64,000 nucleotides of DNA, from the NCBI GenBank assembly GCA_000934455.1, contig KN897626.1, forward strand, positions 1-64,000, in the 5' to 3' direction. This document shows positions 1 through 11,460 of the stretch, in pieces (position 1 is the first letter of the stretch; each line of letters opens with the position of its first letter). A program made the position numbers and the translations under genes. The stretch comes from Apostichopus parvimensis (lineage: Eukaryota > Echinodermata > Holothuroidea > Aspidochirotida > Stichopodidae). The notes under the pieces were generated by a model. It had not been told where the DNA came from and did not search any database. It worked only from the letters and a program-made list of their open reading frames with translations.

Positions 1-191
1 TGGTAACATCAAGAGACGGAAGGAATGTATCATGAGTAGGGTTTAGGCTAAGCCATGGGATGTGGGAAAGGGGTGAGGGGGGAGGGAGGGGGAGGTTGGA
101 GCAAGGGAGGAATCTTTAATCAATAAAATGTTTTACTACTGCGATGTCTGGAATATTTTGTTCTCACCTTCTCCATGTTTCTATTGTTCAG
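1..191 (+). other. Intron end upstream of first visible SESTD1-like exon
   Basis: This is intronic sequence with a G-rich stretch near 70-110 and the acceptor ttctattgttcag ending at 191. No coding exon is seen. An open frame runs through it into the next exon, but the consensus acceptor at 191 makes the upstream part non-coding. Confidence 0.6.
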
Positions 192-385
192 CTATTGTTT
201 GACATCAACCAACTCTGCCAAGAAGTAGCTCCTAGGGTAGCAGACTCTAACCCTCAGGTAGTGGAGAGGGTGCTAGGGAGGTTTGAACCAAGAAGACAAG
301 CTATTATGAAAGGTTATACTGAAACAGTGTCCATGGGTCAAGCACTACTGAGCCGCATTGCTCTGCCTGTCGTTGCACCTGATAG
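192..385 (+). CDS. SESTD1: SESTD1-like exon: last spectrin-type helices
   Basis: The acceptor ends at 191 and the donor is GATAG|gtaag. The exon starts in phase 0 and ends after two bases of an Arg codon. It encodes 64 residues starting LLFDINQLCQEV, with heptad-like hydrophobics and the diagnostic GQALLSRIALPVVAPD near the end. Confidence 0.85.
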
Positions 386-636
386 GTAAGATAATTCACT
401 ACATCTGTAATAATAAAAATATGCCTGCTAGTAAATATAGTCCTGTCTGAAGGAACCCCATTTGTTATATGTATACAAAGTCATATGAAACTATTTCAAC
501 ATTTTGAAGCAGAATTTGCAATTGTCATGCTCAGTGTTTGCGGATTGTAAATCGTAAAGTAACCACCTTAAGTGTGTACTAGTGTTTGAAGATGCGTTCA
601 TGTTTTTAAATTTGGTGTATGTAATTTTTAATACAG

Positions 637-961
637 AGCTGTGAGATCTCAAGAACCACCTGCCTCACAAGACTCTCAAGGGGTCCTCCTTGCCCAGAAG
701 ATGGACACACTCTTCGACAAAAAGAGGGAGATGGACATGCTCTGGGGTCTCCAGATTGGTACCCCTGTACACCAACGCAAAGTTCCCGACTGGGAAGTGG
801 TCGCTCGTATGCAGGAAGGTGAGCGGAGGAGGCGAGATGGATCCCAAGGTGGAAGGGAACCCGAGAGGATAGTTGTGACACAGGGAGACCAGCTCGAGAG
901 GATGCCGCCACGACAAGTTCAAGAACCAGATTTGATAATTCCATCTCAACAATCTGCACAA
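637..961 (+). CDS. SESTD1: SESTD1-like exon: final helix and charged linker
   Basis: The acceptor is aatacag and the donor is CACAA|gtaagt. The first base completes the Arg codon and the exon ends in phase 0. The peptide has the K/R-rich helix KMDTLFDKKREMDMLWGLQ, where vertebrate SESTD1 ends soon after. It then continues with an R/E/Q-rich segment ending IIPSQQSAQ, a C-terminal extension relative to vertebrates. Confidence 0.83.
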
Positions 962-1639
962 GTAAGTTTAGTCAGTTGCAATATTCTCTCTCTTAGCTCT
1001 TAAGGGTTCTGACACTGACTTTCCAATATTTTATGAAAACTGTTAAACGCAATGAGTAATTTCACACAAAAAATTGGAATTTATTTTACTTGGTTTATTC
1101 ACTAGTATACTTTAAAACAGAGGGTTTTGTTATATCTCGAGCAATGTAAAGGAACTGGACTGCAGAACATATTGTTACTTTGTTTAATTAATGGCTTAAT
1201 AAACCTCAAGGACATATGTCAATTTTGAAATTTCAAAGTTTAGCTTAGGTCTAAACTAATTTTTGTATAAGAATTTGTATGAAATTATTTAATGTCGTCA
1301 GGTGGTAAGGCAAAATGCCAGACTGAAAAATTGCAATAAGTAAATTTTAGTGAAACTGATGGAAGTGAAATATAGTTTTTAAACTTCTGTAAACAACTTG
1401 GTTGGAATTGTCTGTGAATATTACCATAAAGCTGCAGGGAGATTTGAATTTGTTGACTCATGGAGCCAACTTGACATATGTTTACCTCCTCTTTGGACCC
1501 TACTCGTCCTCCCATCCCCCCACCGCCACCCCCGTTAACAATAAAATGTAAATCCTTGGCTTTGTGAAGATCTGTTGACGAGACTTAATAAAGTTTATAA
1601 AGAGAGGTTTTACTAATCTTTCCATGTAACTATGTTCAG

Positions 1640-1765
1640 TTTTCAGCTCCACCTCCTTCACAACAGCAGATGGGACCAGGGGGTGACCCAAGAGGCAGGC
1701 CAGATTCTAGCAGTTCACAAGGATCTAGGACATCGCAGGTTTATCCTGGACAGCAACCAGTCCAG
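1640..1765 (+). CDS. SESTD1: SESTD1-like tail exon, repeat copy 1
   Basis: The acceptor is ctatgttcag and the donor is GTCCAG|gtgatc; phases are 0-0 and it encodes 42 residues. It begins FSAPPPSQQQMGPGGDPRGR and ends VYPGQQPVQ, a P/Q/G/S-rich disordered segment. A nearer cag seven bases in would shift the frame to a less plausible peptide, so the upstream acceptor is preferred. Confidence 0.8.
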
Positions 1766-2115
1766 GTGATCATTTTTGTTATCAATTGCTTTGTAATTTA
1801 GTTAAAATCTGCTAAGTATATTGGAAAGTAACAATTTAATAAAAAAAATGTTGAAACCATGTGATGTACAACTGGGTTGGTTGACTTGTTTGAGGAAAAG
1901 TATTTACCGGTTTGAAATGCGTTAACTGTGTTTTTCACTCAACGAGCCAACATGGAATGTTTCCATCCTCTTTGACCCCAATTGTCCTCCCATCCCCCCA
2001 CCGCCATCCCCGTGAACAATAAAATGCAAATCCTTGGCTTTATGAAGATCTGTAGAGAGGACTATAAAGTTAATAAAGAGAGTTTTTACTACCCTTTCCA
2101 TGTAACTATGTTCAG

Positions 2116-2241
2116 TTTTCAGCTCCACCTCCTTCACAACAGCAGATGGGACCAGGGGGTGACCCAAGAGGCAGACCAGACTCACGCAATTCACAAGGAT
2201 CTAGGACATCGCAGGTTTATCCTGGACAGCAATCAATGCAG
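2116..2241 (+). CDS. SESTD1: SESTD1-like tail exon, repeat copy 2
   Basis: This has the same 126-bp length, phases and boundaries as the other two copies. It differs from copy 1 at a few residues (PDSRNSQGS against PDSSSSQGS) and ends VYPGQQSMQ. Both splice sites are intact. Confidence 0.8.
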
Positions 2242-2586
2242 GTGATCATTTTTGTTATCATTTGCTTCGTAATTTAGTTTAAAAATTTTGGGTTTATTGA
2301 AAAGTAACAATTTAAACCAAAAATGTTGAAACCGTGTGATGAACAACTGGGTTGGTTGAATTGTTTGAGAAAGAGTATTAACCGATTTGATATGTGTTAA
2401 CTGTATTTTTTACTCATGGAGCCAACTTGGCATGTTTCCATCCTCTTTGACCCCACTCGTCCTCCCATCCCCCCATCCCTGTTAACAATAAAATGCAAAT
2501 CCTTGGCTTTGTGAAGATCTGTAGAGAGGACTTTATAAAGTTAATAAAGAGAGTTTTTACTAATATTTCTATGTAACTATGTTCAG

Positions 2587-2712
2587 TTTTCAGCTCCACC
2601 TCCTTCACAACAGCAGATGGGACCAGGGGGTGACCCAAGAGGCAGACCAGACTCACGCAGTTCACAAGGATCTAGGACATCGCAGGTTTATCCTGGACAG
2701 CAACCAATCCAG
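2587..2712 (+). CDS. SESTD1: SESTD1-like tail exon, repeat copy 3
   Basis: This is the third 126-bp copy, phases 0-0, ending VYPGQQPIQ before the donor gtgacc. It is nearer to copy 2 (PDSRSSQGS) than to copy 1. All three copies keep the frame, so each can be included or skipped without disrupting the protein. Confidence 0.8.
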
Positions 2713-3156
2713 GTGACCATTTGCCTTGTAATTTAGTTTAAATCTGTTAAGTATATTGGAAAGTAACAATTTAAAATAAAGAAGGTTGAAACCATGGGAT
2801 GTACAACTGGGTTGGTTGACTTGTTTGAGGAAAATATTTGCTGGTTTGAAATGCGTTAACTGTATTTTTGAGTGGATTAAATGGGAAGTCTGTAAATTTT
2901 GTATTGTTTAGGGTTAATCATTGCATAATTTTCTCAGAAAGAGAAACATCAGCAAATTAGGAAAAGTATTAAAATATTAAAATGTTAAAATGACTTGATT
3001 TTGAAATCTTCGTGTGTAAACAATAGAATTTCAAGGAATCCAGTAAATCTTCACAGCTAGAAATTGTTAAGGAAAGGTATTCTCAAACCAAACCAAACCA
3101 AAAAACGAATATTAAACCCTTCTTGTAAGGTTAAACTTTTCTGAATTCCCTTACAG

Positions 3157-3231
3157 AGAGGACCCTCATTTGACAAGAGAAGCCACCCAGATGCCCGAAA
3201 CATGCAAGGATACCCAGGAAAAGTCAATGGA
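3157..3231 (+). CDS. SESTD1: SESTD1-like tail exon
   Basis: The acceptor is cccttacag and the donor is AATGGA|gtaagc; 75 bp, phases 0-0. It encodes RGPSFDKRSHPDARNMQGYP and five more residues, a basic polar tail segment without a recognisable domain. Confidence 0.75.
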
Positions 3232-3760
3232 GTAAGCTTTGCCACATTTTTTCATACTGAAAGACTTTGGTCTAGTTTATATAAATGTATGAAATGTGTG
3301 ATTAATGCACGTTGCTGAGTTTTTTAAAGTTTGGGTGTATTGTACATCTAGCGATAGAACCGAGACATGTTGCATATACTTACCAGGTGTGTTCTGAAGT
3401 TAGGAAAAATTACAAGGGAAGTGGAGGGGGGGGAGGGGGAGGGTGGATGAGGGATGGTATTGATGGTTTGTATTGGGTTTGTAAAGGACTTGAAGAGTTA
3501 CTTGGGCTAGGAGGGCTTCTGGGTTTGAAGTAAGGATTAAGCAATAACCTATACTAGTGATGTTAACAAATTTTTGAATTGTTGCACTGTCGTAGTAAAT
3601 GTAGAGAAAATTTTGTTAATCGGTTAAGGAATCGACTTTGTTGAGGAATCAACCTTCATATGTTCCTATAAAACATCCTTCTTGGCATTTCTTTTGCTTT
3701 CGTCACCTTTAAAGCATTTTCTCCAGAAAAGTTCACATTTTCTCATTTTTTTTCCTACAG

Positions 3761-3871
3761 CACATCCCAGGACAAGGCCAAGGGATGATTTCCCCAGAAG
3801 AGACGGATTCCGCTAGTTCTCAGGACGACGCACAAAAAAGATTTCAGGAATGGCAAGCAAAAGTCATCCAG
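3761..3871 (+). CDS. SESTD1: SESTD1-like tail exon with amphipathic end
   Basis: The acceptor is tttttcctacag and the donor is ATCCAG|gtaagt; 111 bp, phases 0-0. It starts HIPGQGQGMISPEETDS and ends with the short helix-like QKRFQEWQAKVIQ. Its phase 0 end would also splice in frame to the CCDC141-like exon at 16908. Confidence 0.78.
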
Positions 3872-4300
3872 GTAAGTCCTTATTTTAATTTCAATGTATC
3901 TCTGCTTAACCAGGGCAATATGTTTCTACTTCTGAGATACTAAAAATGTTGCAATATTATTTTGAGTTGCTTGCTATGACCTCAAGTGTTTTGTGGATAG
4001 GAAGGGAAAGGTTTCACAAGGATTTTGTCATTTGGGAATGCAAGTTAATTGAAAGAGAGGATGTCAGCAATATTGAACAGATGTTAGTAGGTCATATAAT
4101 TCACAATTCTTGAGATGATTTTAGCTGTCACATAGAGCGGTGAGAAGTAAGAGGTGAGGGATGGGGGTGGTTTGGGGTGTTGTTGAGAAGGAGCAGTGGC
4201 GGTAAATAGAAATTGATTTATTTTTTTTGCCATGTGTGTCAAACCTTCAGATTGTACATAAGTCTCTTTAGCTTTGTTGCAATACTATTTCTGTATGTAG

Positions 4301-4327
4301 GACGAGGCTACGAAACAACGGACATGA
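4301..4327 (+). CDS. SESTD1: Probable terminal coding exon of SESTD1-like gene
   Basis: After the acceptor ctgtatgtag, phase 0 reading gives DEATKQRT and a TGA stop at 4325-4327. This extends QEWQAKVIQ with a short charged end. The 3' UTR would follow to the AATAAA at 4863. The call rests on the splice site, the phase and the downstream poly(A) signal; a transcript would be needed to settle it. Confidence 0.5.
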   Translation, partial: DEATKQRT

Positions 4328-4862
4328 GGATCCAAATTATGTAGTAGTGCCCTCTAGGATTTAATTAAAACCCTGCTCTACCAGACTATCACTGAATGGT
4401 AGCCTGAGGTTTACATTTTTATTTGGAGCTGCAATCTCTCTGCTGTAGTCTATTAATGTTGACATCTTCAAACCTTAACCAACTTAACATACATTTTTGG
4501 AATTGCATGCAAGTATGTGTGACTCACTTTAATTTTGATAGAATAACTTTGAATTGTTTAACGGCATAACCTCATCACTTTTAGTAGAACATAATCACTC
4601 TGTGTACAAATGGTATTCGTAATGGTATATGAGTAGTATGGAAGATATATCAAGTCTTGGTGATGGAACCAACAAGTTAGTCTAGATGATATCCCCCCCC
4701 CCCACTTCTGTTCCTGTATGCTCCCCATCTGTGACTGAGGTATGTTGCCTGTGTTGGTTGTATTTGGATGGTTAACATACAAGTTGCATCATTGGTGTCC
4801 TTACTGTACATAAGTAGCTGCTCCAGGTTTAGTAAGTAATATTTATGATTTGAATTTCACTG

Positions 4863-4868
4863 AATAAA
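4863..4868 (+). terminator. Candidate poly(A) signal of SESTD1-like gene
   Basis: AATAAA lies 535 bases after the proposed stop codon, followed by T-rich and TG-containing sequence. Other AATAAA hexamers occur by chance in this AT-rich DNA, so this is a placement of convenience. Confidence 0.35.
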
Positions 4869-4889
4869 CAAATTTTTATTATATTACAT

Positions 4890-7800
4890 GTGACAAGGAA
4901 TCACTTGTCTAATTGGCTGTGTGGTCTACATTATTAATATGTAATATGAAATATTATATATGTTATGTGTAATATTATAAGACTCCAACACACACATTAG
5001 TTAACAATGGATAGATAAGCTATTAGACATTCCAAATTCCAGTGTGAGAGTAATCTACTTTGCTCCTGGCCCTTCCCATCCTATAAGTAATACCCCCCTC
5101 CCCCTAGTGATAGTTCACTTAGACACAATGGCATCATCAGACAACTGAATATCATCAATGTTACATAGTGAAATCCTGAAAAATCCTGTTGAATAATACA
5201 TTTGTTTGTCTTCCACTCTGATGTTTATTATGGCTGTGTACTCCCACCAATGGTAGAATTTTCAGACATCTTAGTAGTCATAATATCAATAGCTATGTTT
5301 CCTTAAAATGTAAAGGATATTGTTATCTTAAATCAAAACATTCTTGAATGGTGACATCTTGTTTATGCTATGCTCATGAATCATGTTCAGAAACTTTCTC
5401 AGAAAATTTGATCTCTCGTCTGACAATTATCTTCATTTGTTTGTGGTGACATTACTTAAAGTAATAGCATATATGAAAAGGCCCTACCATATTGCACCCT
5501 TAAGCACTCTGAATCAGAGGAAAATTTTGCCGAAGGAAAGGTGAGACCCCTTCTTTATAGACCCTAGACCCCTTAGCTTTGCACTTGACATCCAGGTCAC
5601 CATTAGGGCTCCCTACTTTCTATTTCTGGCTGTAGCCTCAGGGATACATATGTCTATGGTTCAGGGTATTTACTTTAGAGGAGATGTTGTCTATTAAATA
5701 CCATACCATGGTAAGACATGTTGCAATAAATCAAGACTCTTCTCCTTTCAACATTCTTTGCCTTTGATCCCAGAGCACAAATCATTTCTTACAGACACCA
5801 TTATATCAGATAGGGCTTCATTTTGTACAAGTTTTTAACATTCTGTTTACCCAATGTCTACCACTGACTGACTCAGCAATCAAATATTCATCCTCTAAAA
5901 ATTGGAAAGAGTTAAAATGTAACATAACTTGTAGTAGTTTTAATTCTTTGTTGTCATGCACAGAAGTACAAGATGGCTAGTGAAGTAAAATTGCATGTGT
6001 ATGGCTTTGAGTTATTCAGCATTTGACCTACCACAGTTCAAAAACTATTGCTATTAAAATTAAAATTAAGAAAAACTGTAACAACTGTTCAGCATGACAG
6101 TTTTATAACTTGGCTGGTTATTGACTGAAATATTACTTTTCTTTTGCAATGAATATAAAACAAGTTACATCAAAGAGGAGGGTAATAATAGCACTTAACC
6201 CCCCCCCCCCAATAGATATAAAACAAAAAACATAACAAACTAATTGATAATAATTTGGAGTCTGTATTTCTTTTGTTTATTGGGGAAACGTTAGTGTTCT
6301 CCTTTAATTACTGACTATGGCATTTAATAAGATGTCCAGCCACACATAAGAGCACTCTGAAAGATAAATCTGGTATCAAGCTGATTTAGAAAGAGAAGTT
6401 TTGAAATCCTGCAGGGAACCCTGGAATCAGATTTCCATTAAAACCGAACTGTGAGAAGTCTATCTGGCTGGCTTTACTCACAATCTGCCTAGGTTTTAGA
6501 ATAGCACTATTATGAATGCACAATTTACATGTGGGAGCAATTGTATGTATGCATAAAAATCTTGTATAAAAGAATCATTGTTACATGGATCAAAATTTCA
6601 TGTAGGAATTATGTATCTAGGCAGTGCGATTATCCAATAGACGTATAAAACAAGTTCCTATGGCCCACTTATCAAGGTAGCCTCAGGGTCAATGGGCTCT
6701 CGATGTCAAGGGCCCCCAGGGTCAAGGAGCTCCTGTTATCACTTTCAGGAACAGCAAAGACATAATAATTTTCTAATCTTGGTAGTGTCTACAACACTTC
6801 ATAAAGGGTGGGGTGGAGGGGGAGGGGGGAGTGGGAGGAGACTTATCATATGATGTCTTAGGCCTCCAGAGGATGTTAACCCCAGGACCCATCAGAATAC
6901 TAGCAGATTTATTTTCTTTGAGGTATGTGAACAGATTAGTGAGAGGTAAACTTGCCACAGTATTGGCAAATTCTGTAATATAAGCTACCTTTTTGCATTT
7001 TGTGCCAATTATCTAACAGTTTTACCAAACCTACCAAGACTTACGGAAAATAAGTGTGCCATCGGTAAAACCAATACCTCTGCCTAGAGTTTTGCACAAA
7101 AAGTAAAGTTTTGTTTTGTATTTACCACTTCGACCTCATTTGAGACTGTAAACCAGTTTGATATCTGTCAACTTTAATACCATTCTATCTAGTTTTATTT
7201 TTACCTTAATACATCAAGCTTTTTGAGTTATAAAACTACTACTCTTTGTCAAGTGCTAATTTTGTATTCCATTGGTATTCAACAGTTATGTACATTTTTC
7301 TTCATGAATATTCAGTGATGTCAGTGATACACAGAACTTCTAACAACTGTGTTATGAAAGACACAAATGCAAGAGTTTTGTAACTCTTATTAATTGTCTG
7401 CATTTCAGTCTTCCCCTTCAAATATTCTCTGGCCATCTTGTGTTTTATAACTGGACATCAAAGTCCCATAAACCCTGTCTCAAGCGTGATTAAAAGTCAC
7501 TCCCACGGCTGCAGCTGGTGATAGGTCTGTCAAATATTTCTGATGAGCGCAGCTTGTGTGTCAGAGATTCTTCGTGATTAGCATCGTAGTCATATCATTA
7601 TAAATAGAACCTTGAAACCCTCCTTCAGCATTCCATGATGAAAAGGCTTTCAAAGAAGTAAATGGTGGGAGAGCTTTCAGAAGGAGGTATATCATATTTA
7701 AAGTTGGAAAAATGTTTTGGGAATGTATATATTGATATAAGTATAATTAAAATTAAAAGTACATTAAAACCTTGATTAATCACAGAAATATTGTTGTCTA

Positions 7801-9880
7801 TATTGCAAGTCTGAATTCATTTTCCAAAATAAAAAAATAGAAACAGCTAGTTATGAGTGCTGCATTGTTTTCCTCACAAAGCAAAATAAACCAACCAGCA
7901 ACTTTTTGAGTTGATGTTGGGAAAGTCTTGATACAATTCCAGAAATCCAGTTCCCATAGTGCATTTCAGAAGGAGGTATATCATATTTAAAGTTGGAAAA
8001 GTGTTTTTGGAAGTTATATATTGATATAAGTAGAGTAAAGTTTTGAGTGCTGCATTGTGTTCCTCACCAAGCCAATAAACCAACCAACAACTTTTTGAGT
8101 TGATGTTGGGAAAGTCTTGATACAAATTCCAGAAATCCAGTTACCAACATGCATTTCATAAACTTGATTGTTTATGTTTCCTTTCAATTAATTAAAGAGG
8201 TAATTAGTTTTGAAGTTGTTCAATTTGTCATTTTGATGTTTTAAGTGGTGAAAAGAAAGTTTCAGTGATGAAATGTTGGTGATGAAATTATATCCATTAA
8301 GTACTAATTAATATTAAAATTTAAAATGTTGGAGCAATGTAACAGGGTCTCATAGTTAGATCTTCCATCTAACTTGACCTTTGATTAAATGTAAAGTTTG
8401 AAACCAACAAGCAGTTAGGTATACAAATTTGTATGATCGAGCTGAAGATATGGTACTTTCTTTCTATGATGAAAGATGAAAACATTCAATTTTCTGCAAT
8501 ATTTTCTTCTATTTCTGGTGTATATTAATCTGGGTTGAAGTTAAACTTTCAGCTAAATTTATTATATCATGTTTTTAGTGAATAAGTGGAATTATTTGTA
8601 AAAAGTGCAATATCTGTAATTGCCAAAATGTAAGAAAAATGTTTGAAATCATTGATTTAATGTTGAAAAATGTTGAAAAATGCAGAAAATAGCATAGAAA
8701 TTAAAAAAATTGCTGTTAGCAAATCATTTGAATATGGTGTTTGAACCAGTGAACCACTGATTGTTTCGATAGACATGTTCTGTTTCTGTAACACAATTTC
8801 AAAGAATTGTTTATCACTCCACAGTAATGCTAAAGGAATGATTCTATGTAGACAGTCACACATCTGAAATCATCCATAGCATCTTGTTTACTACCTCTCA
8901 CAAGACCTCAGAGTCTCCTGTATTCTTAATAAGAAACAGTTCATGTTATTTTTCTGGTGTTTGTATGATTCATGTGAGCCGATGACACTTCTCCAAACTT
9001 TTAAAGAGGCAGTATGTGTACTTTAATCTTGCAAGTGTCCATTGCATGATTATCAATTACCACCACCTCCCTCCTCCCGCCTCTCTTCAAAAGAGAAGCA
9101 CTTTACTGTCGCCAAAGAATGAGAGATTTATCATCACATGTACATGTATGTGATGATGTGGAAAAGTTGTGAGTCTGTGTCTGTACTTAATGGTCTTTTT
9201 GTAACATAATTAAAGTAATCGCTTCAAATGTAATTTAAAAAAATATATTATCAGCAATATTTAAGGTTCAGTGTACTTTTTAATACTTAAGAATTTAATA
9301 TTTAGTTATGCTAAAGAAGGTTGTGTGTATGGAGTCAGATTTGAAAGCAGCTTTTTAAATAATCTTGAAATAAATGTTTCAATTCCATTTGATACCAAGG
9401 CCATAACAATGTAGTCAAGTTTCGTTCCAGATAATGTTTAATGTTGAAAATATTCACAATTCACAATTTATGTGTCACATGTGAACAGCACTGCTGCTAT
9501 GTGAAGTGTGTGGCCAATGAAATGCTGAGGATGGAATCAAATTCAGATTATTTAATTCACACATACAGTACCAGATGAATTATTCTCCAAAGGCTATGCA
9601 CTAAACACTGGTCAAGCACAACAACATGTTTAGCCTCATTTTAAATAATATATATTACTGTTAACCCCCCCCCCCCAAAAAAAAAAAAAATTGGACTCTA
9701 AGTTACACTACTAAATAATTAAGATATATATAGTTTTGTAAATCAAGGTGAATATGAACAAAACCTAAGTATAGGACATACGTCATACGTCAAAGAACTT
9801 AATTCAACACAAATAACTTGCCCTAAATTGTCGCAAGTTACCTTTCTAATCCTCCCTCTGATAAGGCTATTACTATTATT
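4890..9880. other. Intergenic region between the two genes
   Basis: No exon with paired splice sites and a sensible peptide was found. It contains C-tracts (about 4690, 5095, 6200, 9665), the tandem duplication at 7676-8157 and a hairpin-forming near-palindrome at about 9133-9160 built on tcatcacatgtacatg. The rest is AT-rich unique sequence. Confidence 0.6.
7676..8157 (+). repeat. Two-copy tandem duplication with an internal length difference
   Basis: ttcagaaggaggtatatcat recurs at 7676 and 7965, and gagtgctgcattg recurs at 7855 and 8045. The first unit is about 289 bp and the second about 193 bp; they differ by one block of roughly 100 bp near 7745-7850. Both contain ccagaaatccagtt near the end. 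Confidence 0.85.
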
Positions 9881-10474
9881 AGGGTGAATTTACAGTATAA
9901 ACCGACGACCGAATAGCGACAGACCCCTGGTGGCACATCGAGCTTACAACCTCTTTAATTTTGTCCTCTCATTAAAAAGGTTAGCTGCCTCCCGTTTTCT
10001 TCCACATCTCAGTGACTCCCCGTCTCTGTGGTATGCCTCCATCCTCCTATCCAAATATAGAGGCTGAGGCATCTCTGGTATGAAACTCGAAGCCTCTCTG
10101 TAAAAGATGGAGAGAGAGTCTTGGAGTTTAATAACCAGTCATATGCAGCAGCATCTGTGTATTGCTCGCTAGCGACTGTGAGGAATTACACATATCGCTA
10201 TTAAATTCTGTACAGAACTTCATGTAGTTATTGTATACCTTTACGTGTTTTGGACTGCTTACATCCCTATGGCATCTCGTGGATTGTGACTTTTTTCTGT
10301 GAACTTTTTCTGGAGTTGAAGTGTTTATTTTCTTTTAATTTTGTAAAACATTTAGCTTGCCGTTTTGTGCCTGTCGTTTTTTTTTGTTAAAGAAAAGTGT
10401 TTGAAAGGAAATACTAAAGTTTCAATCGTCTTCATAAATGGTATAAAGGAATTAACCGATTGAAGTATCGGATA
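9880..10474 (+). promoter_or_regulatory. Candidate promoter and 5' UTR of CCDC141-like gene
   Basis: This stretch precedes the start codon and is visibly less AT-rich than its surroundings up to about 10300. It holds a CArG-like element, CCAAATATAG (10051-10060, one base off CC(A/T)6GG), and a CATATG E-box near 10140. Both are typical of muscle promoters but easily found by chance. An in-frame TAA at 10415-10417 closes the frame upstream of the ATG. No convincing TATA box or initiator could be fixed. Confidence 0.35.
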
Positions 10475-10591
10475 ATGGCGACCACGGGAGAGGGACATGT
10501 GGTGCCATCGAGTGATAGGCCGATGGTTACCACGATTAGTACCGTAGCCATTCAGGCTGGAGATGCTAGGATAGTACTTGCGGTTCTTCAT
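10475..10591 (+). CDS. CCDC141: CCDC141-like exon 1: start codon and conserved N-terminus
   Basis: ATG at 10475 follows an in-frame stop at 10415, so it is the first possible start here. The exon encodes 39 residues: MATTGEGHVVPSSDRPMV, then TTISTVAIQAGDARIVLAVL and a final His before the donor gtaagt. Remembered human CCDC141 begins with nearly the same TTVSTVAVQAGDSKIVIAV. Phase 0 end. Confidence 0.88.
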
Positions 10592-11329
10592 GTAAGTTCT
10601 CTTGATGACGATGATGATATAGTTAGATATCACCATGGTGATATAACAAAGTTATGTGTGTTTTGTCTGTGCAGTAACTACAATTATTTATTAATGTGTT
10701 GAGGCATTGCACCCTTGTTGATAATTTCTGACCTTTTATCCTGCATAGCTGCTAATTAGAATAATTTACAATATTTTACTAAGTTTTAATAAAGTTATTT
10801 CTTGGGCATAATTGTAAAATATTGAAAGTACATACTACATATTTTCATTGCACGTAGATAATGTATGTCATTATGCTAAACATTTATGATGCTCACAAAT
10901 GATGTGTTTTAATAAGGTTAAATATGAGAAATGTTTAATCTAAGCACTGTAGTTTGTTTTGCACATGAATTATTCAGTGTAAATATTGTGATATCATAAC
11001 ACAGATATGTATGCACTACATTCATGCACATGTAATGAGTCTTTCATAGTGCATCAGGTTTGACCTGGTACTGTAGGTCATTACTCTATGTAATGTACAC
11101 AGTTGGAGATTTAATTAATCAATTAATTACAGTGCCAATCAGTTAAATCATTCATGCCCTCCATGTGACCTTTAACTTTTCTCAAATTGGTTAAAATTCT
11201 TTCTCCACTACGCACAAATACATTTATAAATTACGGGAAGTTTATGCTTTGTGTAAAAAAAAACATTAATGTTTTAAGCAGACAGGGAATTGTTTTGCAT
11301 TCAAATTTTGTGTAGTACTTTTTGAGGCT

Positions 11330-11460
11330 CTGCATTTGTCTCTTATAAAGTACTACTGTACTATACAACAACATCTGCTATACATCTTTCTATCTGTATA
11401 GCAATTTCACCGTTTTGCAAGTACTGTAGCATTGTGATGCGATACCAGCTAAATTATCCC
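11330..11460 (+). repeat. Diverged dispersed repeat, copy A
   Basis: The order atttgtctcttataaa, then a tatac/gtata block, gcatc/acatc, tagcaatt, ccNttttgca and gcat...acc recurs at about 22720-22855. The two copies are clearly related but diverged, and they differ in spacing. Family unknown. Confidence 0.5.

Larger units (their letters stand above)
1457..2870 (+). repeat. Tandem triplication of an exon-bearing unit (~471-481 bp)
   Basis: Three direct repeats begin at about 1457, 1938 and 2413, each starting with ctca(tgg/acg)agccaac. Each contains an intron piece with CCTCCCATCCCCCCA, an acceptor, a 126-bp exon, a donor and the following intron start (tgttgaaaccatg, tacaactgggttggttga). The third copy fades at about 2870. 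Copies differ by scattered substitutions and a few short indels, more in intron than in exon. Confidence 0.95.
192..4327 (+). other. SESTD1: SESTD1-like gene, 3' part (gene-level entry)
   Basis: Eight exons (192-385, 637-961, 1640-1765, 2116-2241, 2587-2712, 3157-3231, 3761-3871, 4301-4327) join in frame to about 369 residues and a stop. The first two give the end of a spectrin-like region: SMGQALLSRIALPVVAPD closely resembles the remembered end of human SESTD1 (AVGKSLLDRLTVPVVYPD), followed by the helix KMDTLFDKKREMDMLW, like its final K/R-rich helix. SESTD1 has a SEC14-like lipid-binding domain and spectrin repeats and has been linked to phospholipids and TRPC channels; the SEC14 part would lie upstream of the window. 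The remaining exons encode a low-complexity tail absent from the vertebrate protein as I remember it. Being directly upstream of a CCDC141-like gene on the same strand supports the call. Other spectrin-repeat proteins such as Trio are less likely. Confidence 0.72.

Noticed and set aside
192-3871. Reading the first seven exons as an alternative N-terminus of the CCDC141-like gene
   Set aside because: The C-terminal SESTD1 signature, a plausible stop exon at 4301 and a separate start codon with upstream stop at 10475 favour two genes. A read-through isoform is kept only as a possibility.
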